DNA of 64,000 bases, from assembly GCF_000380965.1 (NCBI RefSeq), contig NZ_KB905560.1:35091-99090 (forward strand). Direction: 5' to 3'. The number at the start of each line of letters is the position of its first letter. Positions within the stretch are counted from its first letter, which is position 1. The notes beneath the pieces were generated by a model. The model made no database searches. It worked only from the letters and a program-made list of their open reading frames with translations, and had not been told where the DNA came from. A program made the translations under genes and the position numbers. This document shows, one piece after another, positions 9,525-16,714 of the stretch. This stretch comes from Paenibacillus ginsengihumi DSM 21568. GTDB taxonomy: Bacteria > Bacillota > Bacilli > Paenibacillales > NBRC-103111.

Positions 9525-10199
9525 ATGTCCACCGTGGTAGCGGTTTATACGGGGCAAGGCCTGGCGGAACGGATTCAGGCCGTTTTCCGCGAGGTGCTGC
9601 CGGACAGCCGGCTTGTCAATATCATGGACGACAGCCTGATCGGCGACGTCATTCGCGCCGGCCGAGTGACGCCGGAGGTGACGCGCCGGCTCGTACAATA
9701 TTATCGCCATGGCGAAGAGATCGGCGCCGACGTCATCCTCAATACGTGCTCGTCGGTCGGCGAAGTGGCGGATTGGGCCCGCCCCATGTTCGCTACGCCG
9801 ATCGTCAAAATCGACGACGCCATGGCCCGGGAAGCGGCCGGGCGGTTCGAGCGCATCGCCGTGCTGGCCACGCTGCCGACGACGCTGGAGCCGACCCGGC
9901 GGCTGCTGGAGCGGGAGGCGGCCAGCCAGGGCCGCTCCGTCCAGGTGCTGAGCCTGCTGGCGGAAGGAGCGTACCAGGCGCTCGTCTCGGGGCGGCCTGA
10001 GGAGCATGACCGGCTGATCCTGGAGGCGGCCGCTTCCGCCGAGGGCCGGGCCGACGTGCTCGTGCTCGCGCAAGGGTCGATGGCGCGAATGGAGGAGACG
10101 CTGCAGCAGGCGTCCGGCCTGCCGACCTTCTCCAGCCCCCGCCTCGGCGTCCTGGCCGTTCGCTCCGAGCTCGCCAGGCTGGGGAAAATGGCGCCGTAG
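9525..10199 (+). CDS. Asp/Glu/hydantoin racemase superfamily protein, second Cys missing
   Basis: This 224-residue protein has the two-domain Asp/Glu racemase fold pattern. The first catalytic cysteine is present in VILNTCSSVGE. At the mirror position, where true racemases have a second Cys (usually GCTG-like), the sequence is LVLAQGSMARM, so two-base racemisation is unlikely. One-Cys members of this superfamily include decarboxylases and maleate isomerases. The start ATG follows AGGAGGTTGA. It lies between the esterase and the RuBisCO-like gene, so it probably acts on an intermediate of the same sugar-acid pathway. The exact reaction is unknown. Confidence 0.7.
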   Translation: MSTVVAVYTGQGLAERIQAVFREVLPDSRLVNIMDDSLIGDVIRAGRVTPEVTRRLVQYYRHGEEIGADVILNTCSSVGEVADWARPMFATPIVKIDDAMAREAAGRFERIAVLATLPTTLEPTRRLLEREAASQGRSVQVLSLLAEGAYQALVSGRPEEHDRLILEAAASAEGRADVLVLAQGSMARMEETLQQASGLPTFSSPRLGVLAVRSELARLGKMAP

Positions 10200-10267
10200 G
10201 TTTTGAACGCAGCCTATATCCGGGCTTCATCAACATCATCATCCCGAACGGAAGGAGGCGGATAGCG

Positions 10268-11518
10268 ATGAGCGAAATGATCGCCTCATATTGGATCGAG
10301 ACGGCTTATTCGCTGGAGCAGGCCGCCGACATCATCGTCAGCGAGCAGTCGACGGGCACGTTCACGCCGCTGCCGAACGAAACGGAGAGCCTGAAGCGGC
10401 GGCACCGGGCCCGCATCGCGTCGATCGAGCCGCTGGAGACGGCCGCGCTGCCGGCGCTCCCCGGGGCGAAGGTGCCGCCCGGCAGCAAGGGCGAATACGT
10501 CCGCGGCATCGTCAAGATCGCTTTTCCATATGACAATATCGGCCCGTCCATCCCGAATGTGCTGGCGACGGCGGCGGGCAACCTGTTCGAGCTGGAGGAG
10601 CTGTCCGGCATCCGGCTGCTCGATCTCGAACTGCCGCCGTCGTTCCTCGAGCGATATGAAGGTCCGCGCTTCGGCATCGCCGGCACGCGGCAGCTGACCG
10701 GCGTCTATGGCCGGCCGATCATCGGCACGATCATCAAGCCGAACATCGGCCTGAGCGTGGAGGAACTGCGGGGGATCGTGCGCGAGCTGGCTTCCTCGGG
10801 CATCGACTTCATCAAGGATGACGAGGTGCACGGCAACCCGCCGTACGCCCCGCTGGCCGAGCGCGTGAAGGCGGCGATGGAGGAAATCGAGCGGGCGGCC
10901 GACCGCACCGGCAAAAAGACGATGTACGCCTTCAACATTACCGACGATATCGAGCCGATGCTGCGCCATCTCGATACGGTCGTCAAACACGGCGGCAATT
11001 GCGTGATGGTCAGCATCAACAGCATCGGCTTCGCCGGGCTGGCCCATCTGCGCAAGCAGGCTCCCGTCTGCATTCACGGCCACCGCAACCAATGGGGCAT
11101 GATGTCGCGCTACCCGTATCTTGGCATGTCGTTCAGCGCCTATCAGAAGCTGTGCCGCTTGTGCGGCGCGGATCATCTGCACGTCAACGGGCTGAACAAC
11201 AAGTTCTACGAAAGCGATGCTTCCGTCATCGGCGGCGTGCGCGATTGCTTGACGCCGATGTTCGCAGAGCGGGATACGGCGCTGCCGGTGCTGTCCTCGA
11301 AGCAGTGGGCCGGAGCCGCGCCGAGGACATATGCCAGGCTGCAGACGGTCGATCTGCTGAACATTGCCGGCGGAGGCATTCACGGCCATCCGGGCGGGCC
11401 CGGCGCCGGCTACCGCAGTCTCGTGCAAGGCTGGGAGGCGGCTGTCGCTGGCATACCGCTTGAGACGCATGCGGAAGCCCATTGGGAGCTCAAGCAGGCC
11501 ATCGAGACGTTCGGTTAA
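10268..11518 (+). CDS. RuBisCO-like protein (form IV), OiaX-like 3-oxo-isoapionate-4-phosphate decarboxylase candidate
   Basis: This 416-residue RuBisCO large-subunit homologue has GTIIKPNIGLS around Lys157 (Lys175 of plant RuBisCO; Lys177 is replaced by Asn). FIKDDE at 181-186 keeps the carbamylated Lys and both metal ligands (Lys201/Asp203/Glu204 of RuBisCO). HGHRNQW keeps His294/Arg295 as His272/Arg273. Loop 6 has LNNKFYE instead of the catalytic Lys motif, so carboxylation of RuBP is not expected. The C-terminal GGGIHGHPGG phosphate site is present. RuBisCO-like proteins next to DUF1537 kinases are known as decarboxylases or transcarboxylase-hydrolases of 3-oxo-isoapionate 4-phosphate, giving L-erythrulose 1-phosphate. 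That exact pairing occurs here. The start follows GGAAGGAGGCGG. Membership is firm; the precise reaction is inferred. Confidence 0.85.
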   Translation: MSEMIASYWIETAYSLEQAADIIVSEQSTGTFTPLPNETESLKRRHRARIASIEPLETAALPALPGAKVPPGSKGEYVRGIVKIAFPYDNIGPSIPNVLATAAGNLFELEELSGIRLLDLELPPSFLERYEGPRFGIAGTRQLTGVYGRPIIGTIIKPNIGLSVEELRGIVRELASSGIDFIKDDEVHGNPPYAPLAERVKAAMEEIERAADRTGKKTMYAFNITDDIEPMLRHLDTVVKHGGNCVMVSINSIGFAGLAHLRKQAPVCIHGHRNQWGMMSRYPYLGMSFSAYQKLCRLCGADHLHVNGLNNKFYESDASVIGGVRDCLTPMFAERDTALPVLSSKQWAGAAPRTYARLQTVDLLNIAGGGIHGHPGGPGAGYRSLVQGWEAAVAGIPLETHAEAHWELKQAIETFG

Positions 11519-11565
11519 TTGGCCGGCAGCCGGCCTTGCGGACATTGGAGGAAGGCGGGAAGCGG

Positions 11566-12906
11566 ATGAGGATCTGTTATTACGGGGACGACTTTACCGG
11601 CTCGACGGATGCGCTGGAGGCTCTGGCGGCGGCCGGGCTGCGAGTCATCCTGTTCATGGATGTGCCGGACCCGGCTGTCTGGAAGGAGCGGTTCGCCGAT
11701 TATGACGGCTTTGGCGTGGCCGGCGTCAGCCGCACGATGTCTCCGGCGGCGATGGAGCGGGAGCTGCCGCCTGTTTTGAGCGCGCTGCGGGCATTTGGCG
11801 CGCCGATCACGCATTACAAAATATGCTCCACCTTCGACTCGTCGCCGGACATCGGCAGCATCGGCAAAGTGATCGAGCTCGGGCGGCAGGCGTTCCCGGA
11901 GCAGCGCTGCATGCCGGTCGTGGCCGGCTTGCCTGTGCTGAAGCGTTACACCGTGTTCGGCAATCATTTTGTCGGAGCGGAGGGCGTGCGGCTCGACCGG
12001 CATCCGAATACGGCGAACCATCCGGTTACGCCGATGCAGGAAGCGGACCTAAGGGTTCATTTGGGCCGGCAGACGGCGCTGCCGGTCGGGCTGATGTCCG
12101 TGCTCGATCTGGAGCTTGACGGGGCGGAACTGGAGAGGCGCTTCGAACATGCGGCAGCCGGGCACGATATTGTGCTGTTCGACGTGCTGTCGGAGGCGCA
12201 TCTGGCGAAGATCGGCGCTCTGCTGTCGCGCCTGGGCGAGCGGGGCCCGGCCTTCGCCGTCGGCTCGTCCGGCGTGGAATATGCGCTGGCTGCCCATTGG
12301 CGGAGCTGCGGCCTGCTTCCTTCCGAGCCCCCGCGTTGGCAGGCCGGTTCCGCGGAGCGGCTGCTTGTCGTATCCGGGAGCTGTTCCCCGGTAACCCGCG
12401 CCCAAATCGAGTGGGCGCTGGCGCATGGCTATGCGGGCATGCGCATCCCGGCAGACTGCCTGCTGGCGGACGGGCTGGAGGCAGCGCAGCCGCTGCTCGC
12501 GGAGGCGAAGCGCCTGCTTCGCGACGGCCGCAGCGTCATCCTGTACACGGCGCTCGGTCCGGACGACGACGGCATCGCCGAAGTGCGCAGCCGCCTGCGG
12601 AGCCGGGCGGCTGAACCGGCCGCGAGCGGACAGCGGCTTGGCGCCCGGCTCGGCGATCTGGCGAAGGAGTTGATTACGTCTGCCGGATTAACCCGGGCCG
12701 TCATCGCCGGCGGCGATACGTCAGGCTTCGCTGTGCAGCGGCTCGGTGGCTACGCCCTGGAGATGAAGGCGCCGCTCGTGCCCGGAGCGCCGCTGTGCCG
12801 CGTCTTGTCGCGGAACGAACAGCTTGACGGCCTGGAGCTCGTGCTCAAAGGCGGGCAGGTCGGCCCGCCGGATATGTTCGAGCGGGTGCGGACAGGAAGG
12901 GCGTAA
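11566..12906 (+). CDS. DUF1537 four-carbon acid sugar kinase family protein, OiaK-like
   Basis: An ATP-dependent kinase of sugar acids, 446 residues, cytoplasmic. The N-terminal substrate domain opens MRICYYGDDFTGSTDALEAL, with the family's DDFTGS/DDLTG motif at 8-13. The C-terminal ATP-binding domain shows VIAGGDTSGFAV and LVLKGGQVGPP, both typical of DUF1537 kinases. Position directly after the RuBisCO-like gene matches OiaK, which phosphorylates 3-oxo-isoapionate before decarboxylation. Start ATG at 11566 follows GGAGGAAGGCGGG. The frame extends upstream to 11482, but that would overlap the preceding gene. D-threonate or D-erythronate kinase activity is the main alternative; those usually neighbour pdxA2-type genes, which are absent here. 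Confidence 0.85.
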   Translation: MRICYYGDDFTGSTDALEALAAAGLRVILFMDVPDPAVWKERFADYDGFGVAGVSRTMSPAAMERELPPVLSALRAFGAPITHYKICSTFDSSPDIGSIGKVIELGRQAFPEQRCMPVVAGLPVLKRYTVFGNHFVGAEGVRLDRHPNTANHPVTPMQEADLRVHLGRQTALPVGLMSVLDLELDGAELERRFEHAAAGHDIVLFDVLSEAHLAKIGALLSRLGERGPAFAVGSSGVEYALAAHWRSCGLLPSEPPRWQAGSAERLLVVSGSCSPVTRAQIEWALAHGYAGMRIPADCLLADGLEAAQPLLAEAKRLLRDGRSVILYTALGPDDDGIAEVRSRLRSRAAEPAASGQRLGARLGDLAKELITSAGLTRAVIAGGDTSGFAVQRLGGYALEMKAPLVPGAPLCRVLSRNEQLDGLELVLKGGQVGPPDMFERVRTGRA

Positions 12907-12938
12907 CGATTTTTTGGAAGGAAGGCGGGATAACCCAG

Positions 12939-14186
12939 ATGATGCAGCGTCTCAAGCTTATTTCGCGGGAATTCGCCGGCTTCGAATCGTCTTTTGCCGT
13001 TCAGGCGGATCGTTTCGAGCGCCTGTCGGGATGGCGGGTGGAGCGCGAATTCGAAGAGATTCACCGGCTGTACGATCGCATGATCGCCGGAGAGGAAGCG
13101 TTTTCCGGCAAATATGATCTGTTTCTTTGCGTGACCGACTGGCTGCCGGAAGCGATTCGGCGGGGGCTGCTGCTGCCGCTAAGCGAGTATCTGCAGAGCG
13201 ATCCTCCCGAGGGCTGGCCGGAGGCCTGGTCCCCGAGCATGCGCGGGCTGCAGACGGGAGAGGACGGTCAAATCTACGGCATCGCCTACCACGACGGGCC
13301 GGAAATGTTCATCTACCGCAGCGATTTGTTCGCCGATCCGCTGGAGCAGTCGGCCTTCCTCGAACGATACGGCTATCCGCTCGGCGTGCCGGAGACGTGG
13401 AGCCAGTTTGTCGATGTCGCCCGCTTTTTTACCCGTCCCGAGGAGGGGTTGTACGGCGCATTAACCGCATCGTATCCCGACGGGCACAACAACGTATACG
13501 ATTTTCTCATTCAGCTGTGGAGCCGGGGAGGCGAGCTGGTCACGGCCGATTGGCGGTCCGCGTTCGACGATCGCATCGGGCATGAAGCGCTGCAGTTTCT
13601 GGTCGATCTGATTCATGTTCATCAGGTAGTGCCGAAGGAAGCGCTGAAGATGGACAGCGTGAGAAGCGGCGACCATTTCGCGCAAGGCGGGATCGCCATG
13701 ATGTGGAACTGGGCGGGCTTCGCCGCTGTCGCCGAATTGCCGGGGGTGTCCCGCATCGCCGGCAAGGTTCGCACTGGCCTTATTCCGCGGGGGGACGGAC
13801 CTTCCGGGCGGCATACGTCGCTCAATATCTACTGGGTGCTGGGCATTGCGGCGGGAAGCCGGAATCCGGAGGCGGCGTACCGGTTTATCAAGGAAACGGC
13901 GTCAGCGTCCATGGACAAGGCGACCTCCTTATGCGGCGGCAACGGAACGCGGCTGTCCACATGGCGGGACGAGGAAGTGCGCAAGCGATTTCCCTACTAC
14001 GAGCAGATTGAGGAAGTGCACAAGCACGTCCGCAGCCCGCTGCCGATTCCGGAATATCCGGCGATCAACGAGGCGCTGTCGCAAATGACCGACGATGCGC
14101 TGAATTTGCGCGTCGATGTACCTGAGGCCATCGGCCGGACAGCCCGGCAGGTGAACGATATTTTGAAAAAAGCCGGTTATCGGTGA
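12939..14186 (+). CDS. ABC sugar solute-binding protein homologue lacking an export signal
   Basis: The 415 residues align by pattern with family 1 extracellular solute-binding proteins. These include the SGKYDLFLCVTDWLPEAI hinge region, YGIAYHDGPEMFIYRSDLF, PETWSQFVDVARFFT and the C-terminal RNPEAAYRFIKE segment. The protein starts directly at the mature fold (MMQRLKLISREFAGFESSF), with no signal peptide, lipobox or Cys. Only 32 bases separate it from the kinase gene, so no hidden signal peptide fits. No permease or ATPase genes are nearby. It may be a cytoplasmic sugar-binding protein, for example a sensor or carrier, or a relic that lost export. The start follows GGAAGGAAGGCGGG; ATG at 12942 is equally possible. 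Confidence 0.75.
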   Translation: MMQRLKLISREFAGFESSFAVQADRFERLSGWRVEREFEEIHRLYDRMIAGEEAFSGKYDLFLCVTDWLPEAIRRGLLLPLSEYLQSDPPEGWPEAWSPSMRGLQTGEDGQIYGIAYHDGPEMFIYRSDLFADPLEQSAFLERYGYPLGVPETWSQFVDVARFFTRPEEGLYGALTASYPDGHNNVYDFLIQLWSRGGELVTADWRSAFDDRIGHEALQFLVDLIHVHQVVPKEALKMDSVRSGDHFAQGGIAMMWNWAGFAAVAELPGVSRIAGKVRTGLIPRGDGPSGRHTSLNIYWVLGIAAGSRNPEAAYRFIKETASASMDKATSLCGGNGTRLSTWRDEEVRKRFPYYEQIEEVHKHVRSPLPIPEYPAINEALSQMTDDALNLRVDVPEAIGRTARQVNDILKKAGYR

Positions 14187-14204
14187 GAGGAGGAAAAGAG
14201 GCCA

Positions 14205-15347
14205 ATGAGCGAGGGAAGAGCTGTGCAGCCCGCAAGCGGGAACGCTGCCGGGAAAGGACGGCTGGCGCTCGATTACAAGCCGCGGCTGCCGGCTGACCGC
14301 AGCATGGGGATCGCGATCGTCGGGGCCGGGGACATCGTCGTTAACGCTCATCTTCCAGCCTACAAGCTGGCCGGATTTCGGGTGATCGGCATATACGACA
14401 TAGACCGTTCCAAAGCGGAGGCGGCGGCCAAGACGCACTCCATCGCGGTATTCGATGAGCTGGCTGCCCTGCTGGCGCATCCCGGGGTGCGCATTGTCGA
14501 CATCGCCGTGCCGGCGCGATATCAGCCTGCGATTGCACGGCAAGCGGCGGAGCGCGGCAAGCATCTGCTGTGCCAGAAGCCGCTGGCCGAGAGCTACCGC
14601 CAGGCCCGGGAGCTGGCCGAGGCGTGCGCCGCTCTCGGCGTCAAGGCGGCGGTGAACCAGCAAATGCGCTGGGCGCCCGGCATTCAGGCCAGCCGCTGCG
14701 TTGTCGAGCGGGGCTGGCTGGGGGCCCCGCTGCAGGCGTCGATCCAGGTGAACGTGCTGACGCCGTGGGAGCTGTGGCCATGGCTGTCGCACATGCCGAC
14801 CCTGGAGGTGATGTACCACAGCATTCATTACCTCGATGCGATCCGTTATGTGCTGGGCACGGCCCCGGAATACGTCTATGCCGACGGAGCCAAATATCCG
14901 GGCCAAACGTACGCCGGAGAGACGCGAACGATGATTCATCTCAAATTTCCCGGCGAAGTGCGCGGTCTGATCCATGACAGCCACAACAACCGGATGCCGC
15001 AGGACGATTGGTACGCCACATTCCGCTTTGAAGGGACAGAAGGCGTCGTCAAAGGAACGAACGGCGCCTTGTACAACTATCCGCACGGCCGGGAGGATAC
15101 GATCGCCTTGTACAGCGAGCGGCTGGAGCCGGGCTGCCTGTACGCGCCGACGCTGGAGGGGCGCTGGTTTCCGCACGCGTTCATGGGAACGATGGGCGAG
15201 CTGATGCGGGCTATTGAGGAGGACCGCGAGCCGGTCAACAGCCTGGCCGACAATTTGCTTACGCTGCAGACGGTCTTTGCCGCCTACAAGTCGATGGCCG
15301 AGAACCGTCCGGTCTATTTGGAGGAAATCGCGGCAGCTGCCACATAA
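14205..15347 (+). CDS. Gfo/Idh/MocA family oxidoreductase (last gene of RuBisCO-like operon)
   Basis: A predicted cytoplasmic NAD(P)-dependent dehydrogenase of 380 residues. The first ~25 residues are an extra leader before the Rossmann motif MGIAIVGAGDIVVNAHLP (GxGxxx). The usual EKP motif is LLCQKPLAES, so Glu is replaced by Gln while the catalytic Lys is kept. VMYHSIHYLDAIRYVLG carries the conserved His-x3-Asp pattern. The start follows GAGAGGAGGAAAAG, 18 bases after the binding-protein homologue, so it is in the same operon. D-apiose dehydrogenases (ApsD) belong to this family, making either this enzyme or the first gene a candidate for the entry oxidation step. Confidence 0.8.
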   Translation: MSEGRAVQPASGNAAGKGRLALDYKPRLPADRSMGIAIVGAGDIVVNAHLPAYKLAGFRVIGIYDIDRSKAEAAAKTHSIAVFDELAALLAHPGVRIVDIAVPARYQPAIARQAAERGKHLLCQKPLAESYRQARELAEACAALGVKAAVNQQMRWAPGIQASRCVVERGWLGAPLQASIQVNVLTPWELWPWLSHMPTLEVMYHSIHYLDAIRYVLGTAPEYVYADGAKYPGQTYAGETRTMIHLKFPGEVRGLIHDSHNNRMPQDDWYATFRFEGTEGVVKGTNGALYNYPHGREDTIALYSERLEPGCLYAPTLEGRWFPHAFMGTMGELMRAIEEDREPVNSLADNLLTLQTVFAAYKSMAENRPVYLEEIAAAAT

Positions 15348-15757
15348 AGGCCGCCCGCGCCAGCATAGCCGATCTTCCGGCTGTCCGGGCAGGCTGCAGA
15401 AGCGTTCGCTGCCCAAATTTGTAACATTTTGCTATGAAAATGTTAAAGTTCACCTACAAAGGCGCTCCTTTCTTTGGGCGATGTTGTTCGGACGAACCCC
15501 ATCCTGCCAAAGAGGGGGGGCCTTCTCGCGTTTCCGGCTATCCATTTGTTAATTTTTTAGCTCTTTTTTTGCCTTCGTTTGACAACGATCTTCATTAATA
15601 TGCTTTAATAGTTTTGTACAATGAAAGCGGATTTATGAGTGCCAATATTCCGGCTGCAGCGCGACTTGGCCATTACTAGTATCGCGAGGCAGCGGGATTG
15701 GCAGCATATAGCGGCCTGGAAAGAGCGGGCAGGCTGCACAACAAAGGAGGAATTCGC
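15348..15757. other. 410-bp gap between the sugar-acid operon and the next gene
   Basis: There is no convincing gene here. The left half is GC-rich with weak inverted repeats. From about 15540 it becomes A/T-rich and holds the promoter-like and cre-like elements listed separately. No clear intrinsic terminator for the preceding operon was found; T-runs at 15555-15570 follow only weak stems. Confidence 0.5.
15579..15635 (+). promoter_or_regulatory. Candidate promoter with cre-like site before the 220-residue gene
   Basis: A perfect TTGACA at 15579-15584 is followed, with a long 19-base spacer, by TTTAAT at 15604-15609. TACAAT at 15617-15622 runs into TGAAAGCGGATTTA (15622-15635), which fits the cre consensus at about 12 of 14 positions. 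The 13-mer TACAATGAAAGCG is repeated exactly at 31651-31663 before another sugar operon. Catabolite control is inferred. Confidence 0.35.
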
Positions 15758-16420
15758 ATGGATGTATGGCTGACCTATGCGCCTTATATTTGGTTCGATC
15801 TGAAGGAGCCGTTTTATCCCGAGCGTGTTGGCGTAACGGTCATCACTGAACCGGGGGACTCGCCATCTTTTCGCCGCAGCTTTCCTTTTACGCAAAAAGG
15901 CTTGCAGCAAATTATCGAATATGCGATTTGGTGGGATTACGAGATCGGGCATCTGTATGAGCTGGAGCATGTGTGGGTGTATGTCGGAAGCAACGGCGAG
16001 GTGCTGGACTGCGAAGCCAGCTTTCACGGGCGGGTGTTGAAAGGATTGCGCAAGGATAGAAGCAACTTGCTTGACGCAACGCATGTGCAGCTGTATTCGC
16101 AGCCGGGCAAGCACGCATTTTCGCCGCTGCCGGAGCTGTTCGAGCTGCTGCCCGATGCCGAGGCGGCGGCAAGCGCGCTCGCCGGCAACGATGGCCTGCT
16201 GATTAACGAACTATTCCAGGACAAGCTCTCTACGAATGAAGAAATTAATGGATGGGTACGGCGCTATCTTCAAACCTATGCATTTTCTCCGGCTTTTGCT
16301 TACAAGCAGCATCCGCTTTCGCCGCAGCTGTTTACAAGCTGGGAGCAGCTTAAAGAGGAAATACCGCTGCGCATTGCAGCAAGAGTGAAGCAGTTGGCAG
16401 AGCTGTACGGGGCGCGGTAA
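15758..16420 (+). CDS. Conserved-looking protein of unknown function, 220 residues
   Basis: I do not recognise the family. The start ATG follows AAAGGAGG closely; an upstream in-frame start at 15698 lacks a site. The N-terminal half is rich in aromatic and acidic residues (WLTYAPYIWFDLKEPFYPE, IWWDYEIGHLYELEHVWVYV, ASFHGR), which suggests a beta-rich enzyme-like or carbohydrate-binding fold. A C-terminal helical part ends ARVKQLAELYGAR. There is no signal peptide or membrane segment, so it is predicted cytoplasmic. It stands alone between the RuBisCO-like operon and the GH140-like gene, with its own promoter region and a cre-like site, so a role in carbon metabolism is plausible but unproven. 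Confidence 0.7.
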   Translation: MDVWLTYAPYIWFDLKEPFYPERVGVTVITEPGDSPSFRRSFPFTQKGLQQIIEYAIWWDYEIGHLYELEHVWVYVGSNGEVLDCEASFHGRVLKGLRKDRSNLLDATHVQLYSQPGKHAFSPLPELFELLPDAEAAASALAGNDGLLINELFQDKLSTNEEINGWVRRYLQTYAFSPAFAYKQHPLSPQLFTSWEQLKEEIPLRIAARVKQLAELYGAR

Positions 16421-16614
16421 CCGGAAGGAGGGACAGCAGGATGGGCGAACGGCGCCGCAGGCATAACAAGGCTGGACCAGTTCCTGAAACTTGATAGAAA
16501 ATTTAACTTTGCTAAAGCGATAAAGCGAAGTGCGATCTTCTGTACCAGGAAAAACATCTGCTGACCGCGGCCGCTCATCCCTGAATAGACGACGATAGAC
16601 GTTTTTCTTAATCA

Positions 16615-16672
16615 TTGACATTTCTAGTTTTTGGGTGATACGATGGCGTTGTGTGCAATGAAAACGATTTCT
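16615..16672 (+). promoter_or_regulatory. Promoter plus near-perfect cre site of the GH140-like gene
   Basis: TTGACA at 16615-16620 and TACGAT at 16639-16644 are separated by 18 bases. Downstream of the expected start point, TGAAAACGATTTCT at 16659-16672 matches the CcpA cre consensus at 13 of 14 positions. A cre site between transcription start and ribosome site normally acts as a roadblock, so the gene is probably glucose-repressed. A LacI-family local repressor could use the same sequence. Confidence 0.65.
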
Positions 16673-16714
16673 GTTAAGCGAAAATAAAGCTGCTGTCTTG
16701 GGGAGGAATTCGCT

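Noticed and set aside
10268..11518. Genuine CO2-fixing RuBisCO
   Set aside because: Loop-6 lysine and Lys177 equivalents are absent and no phosphoribulokinase is nearby, so it is a RuBisCO-like protein.
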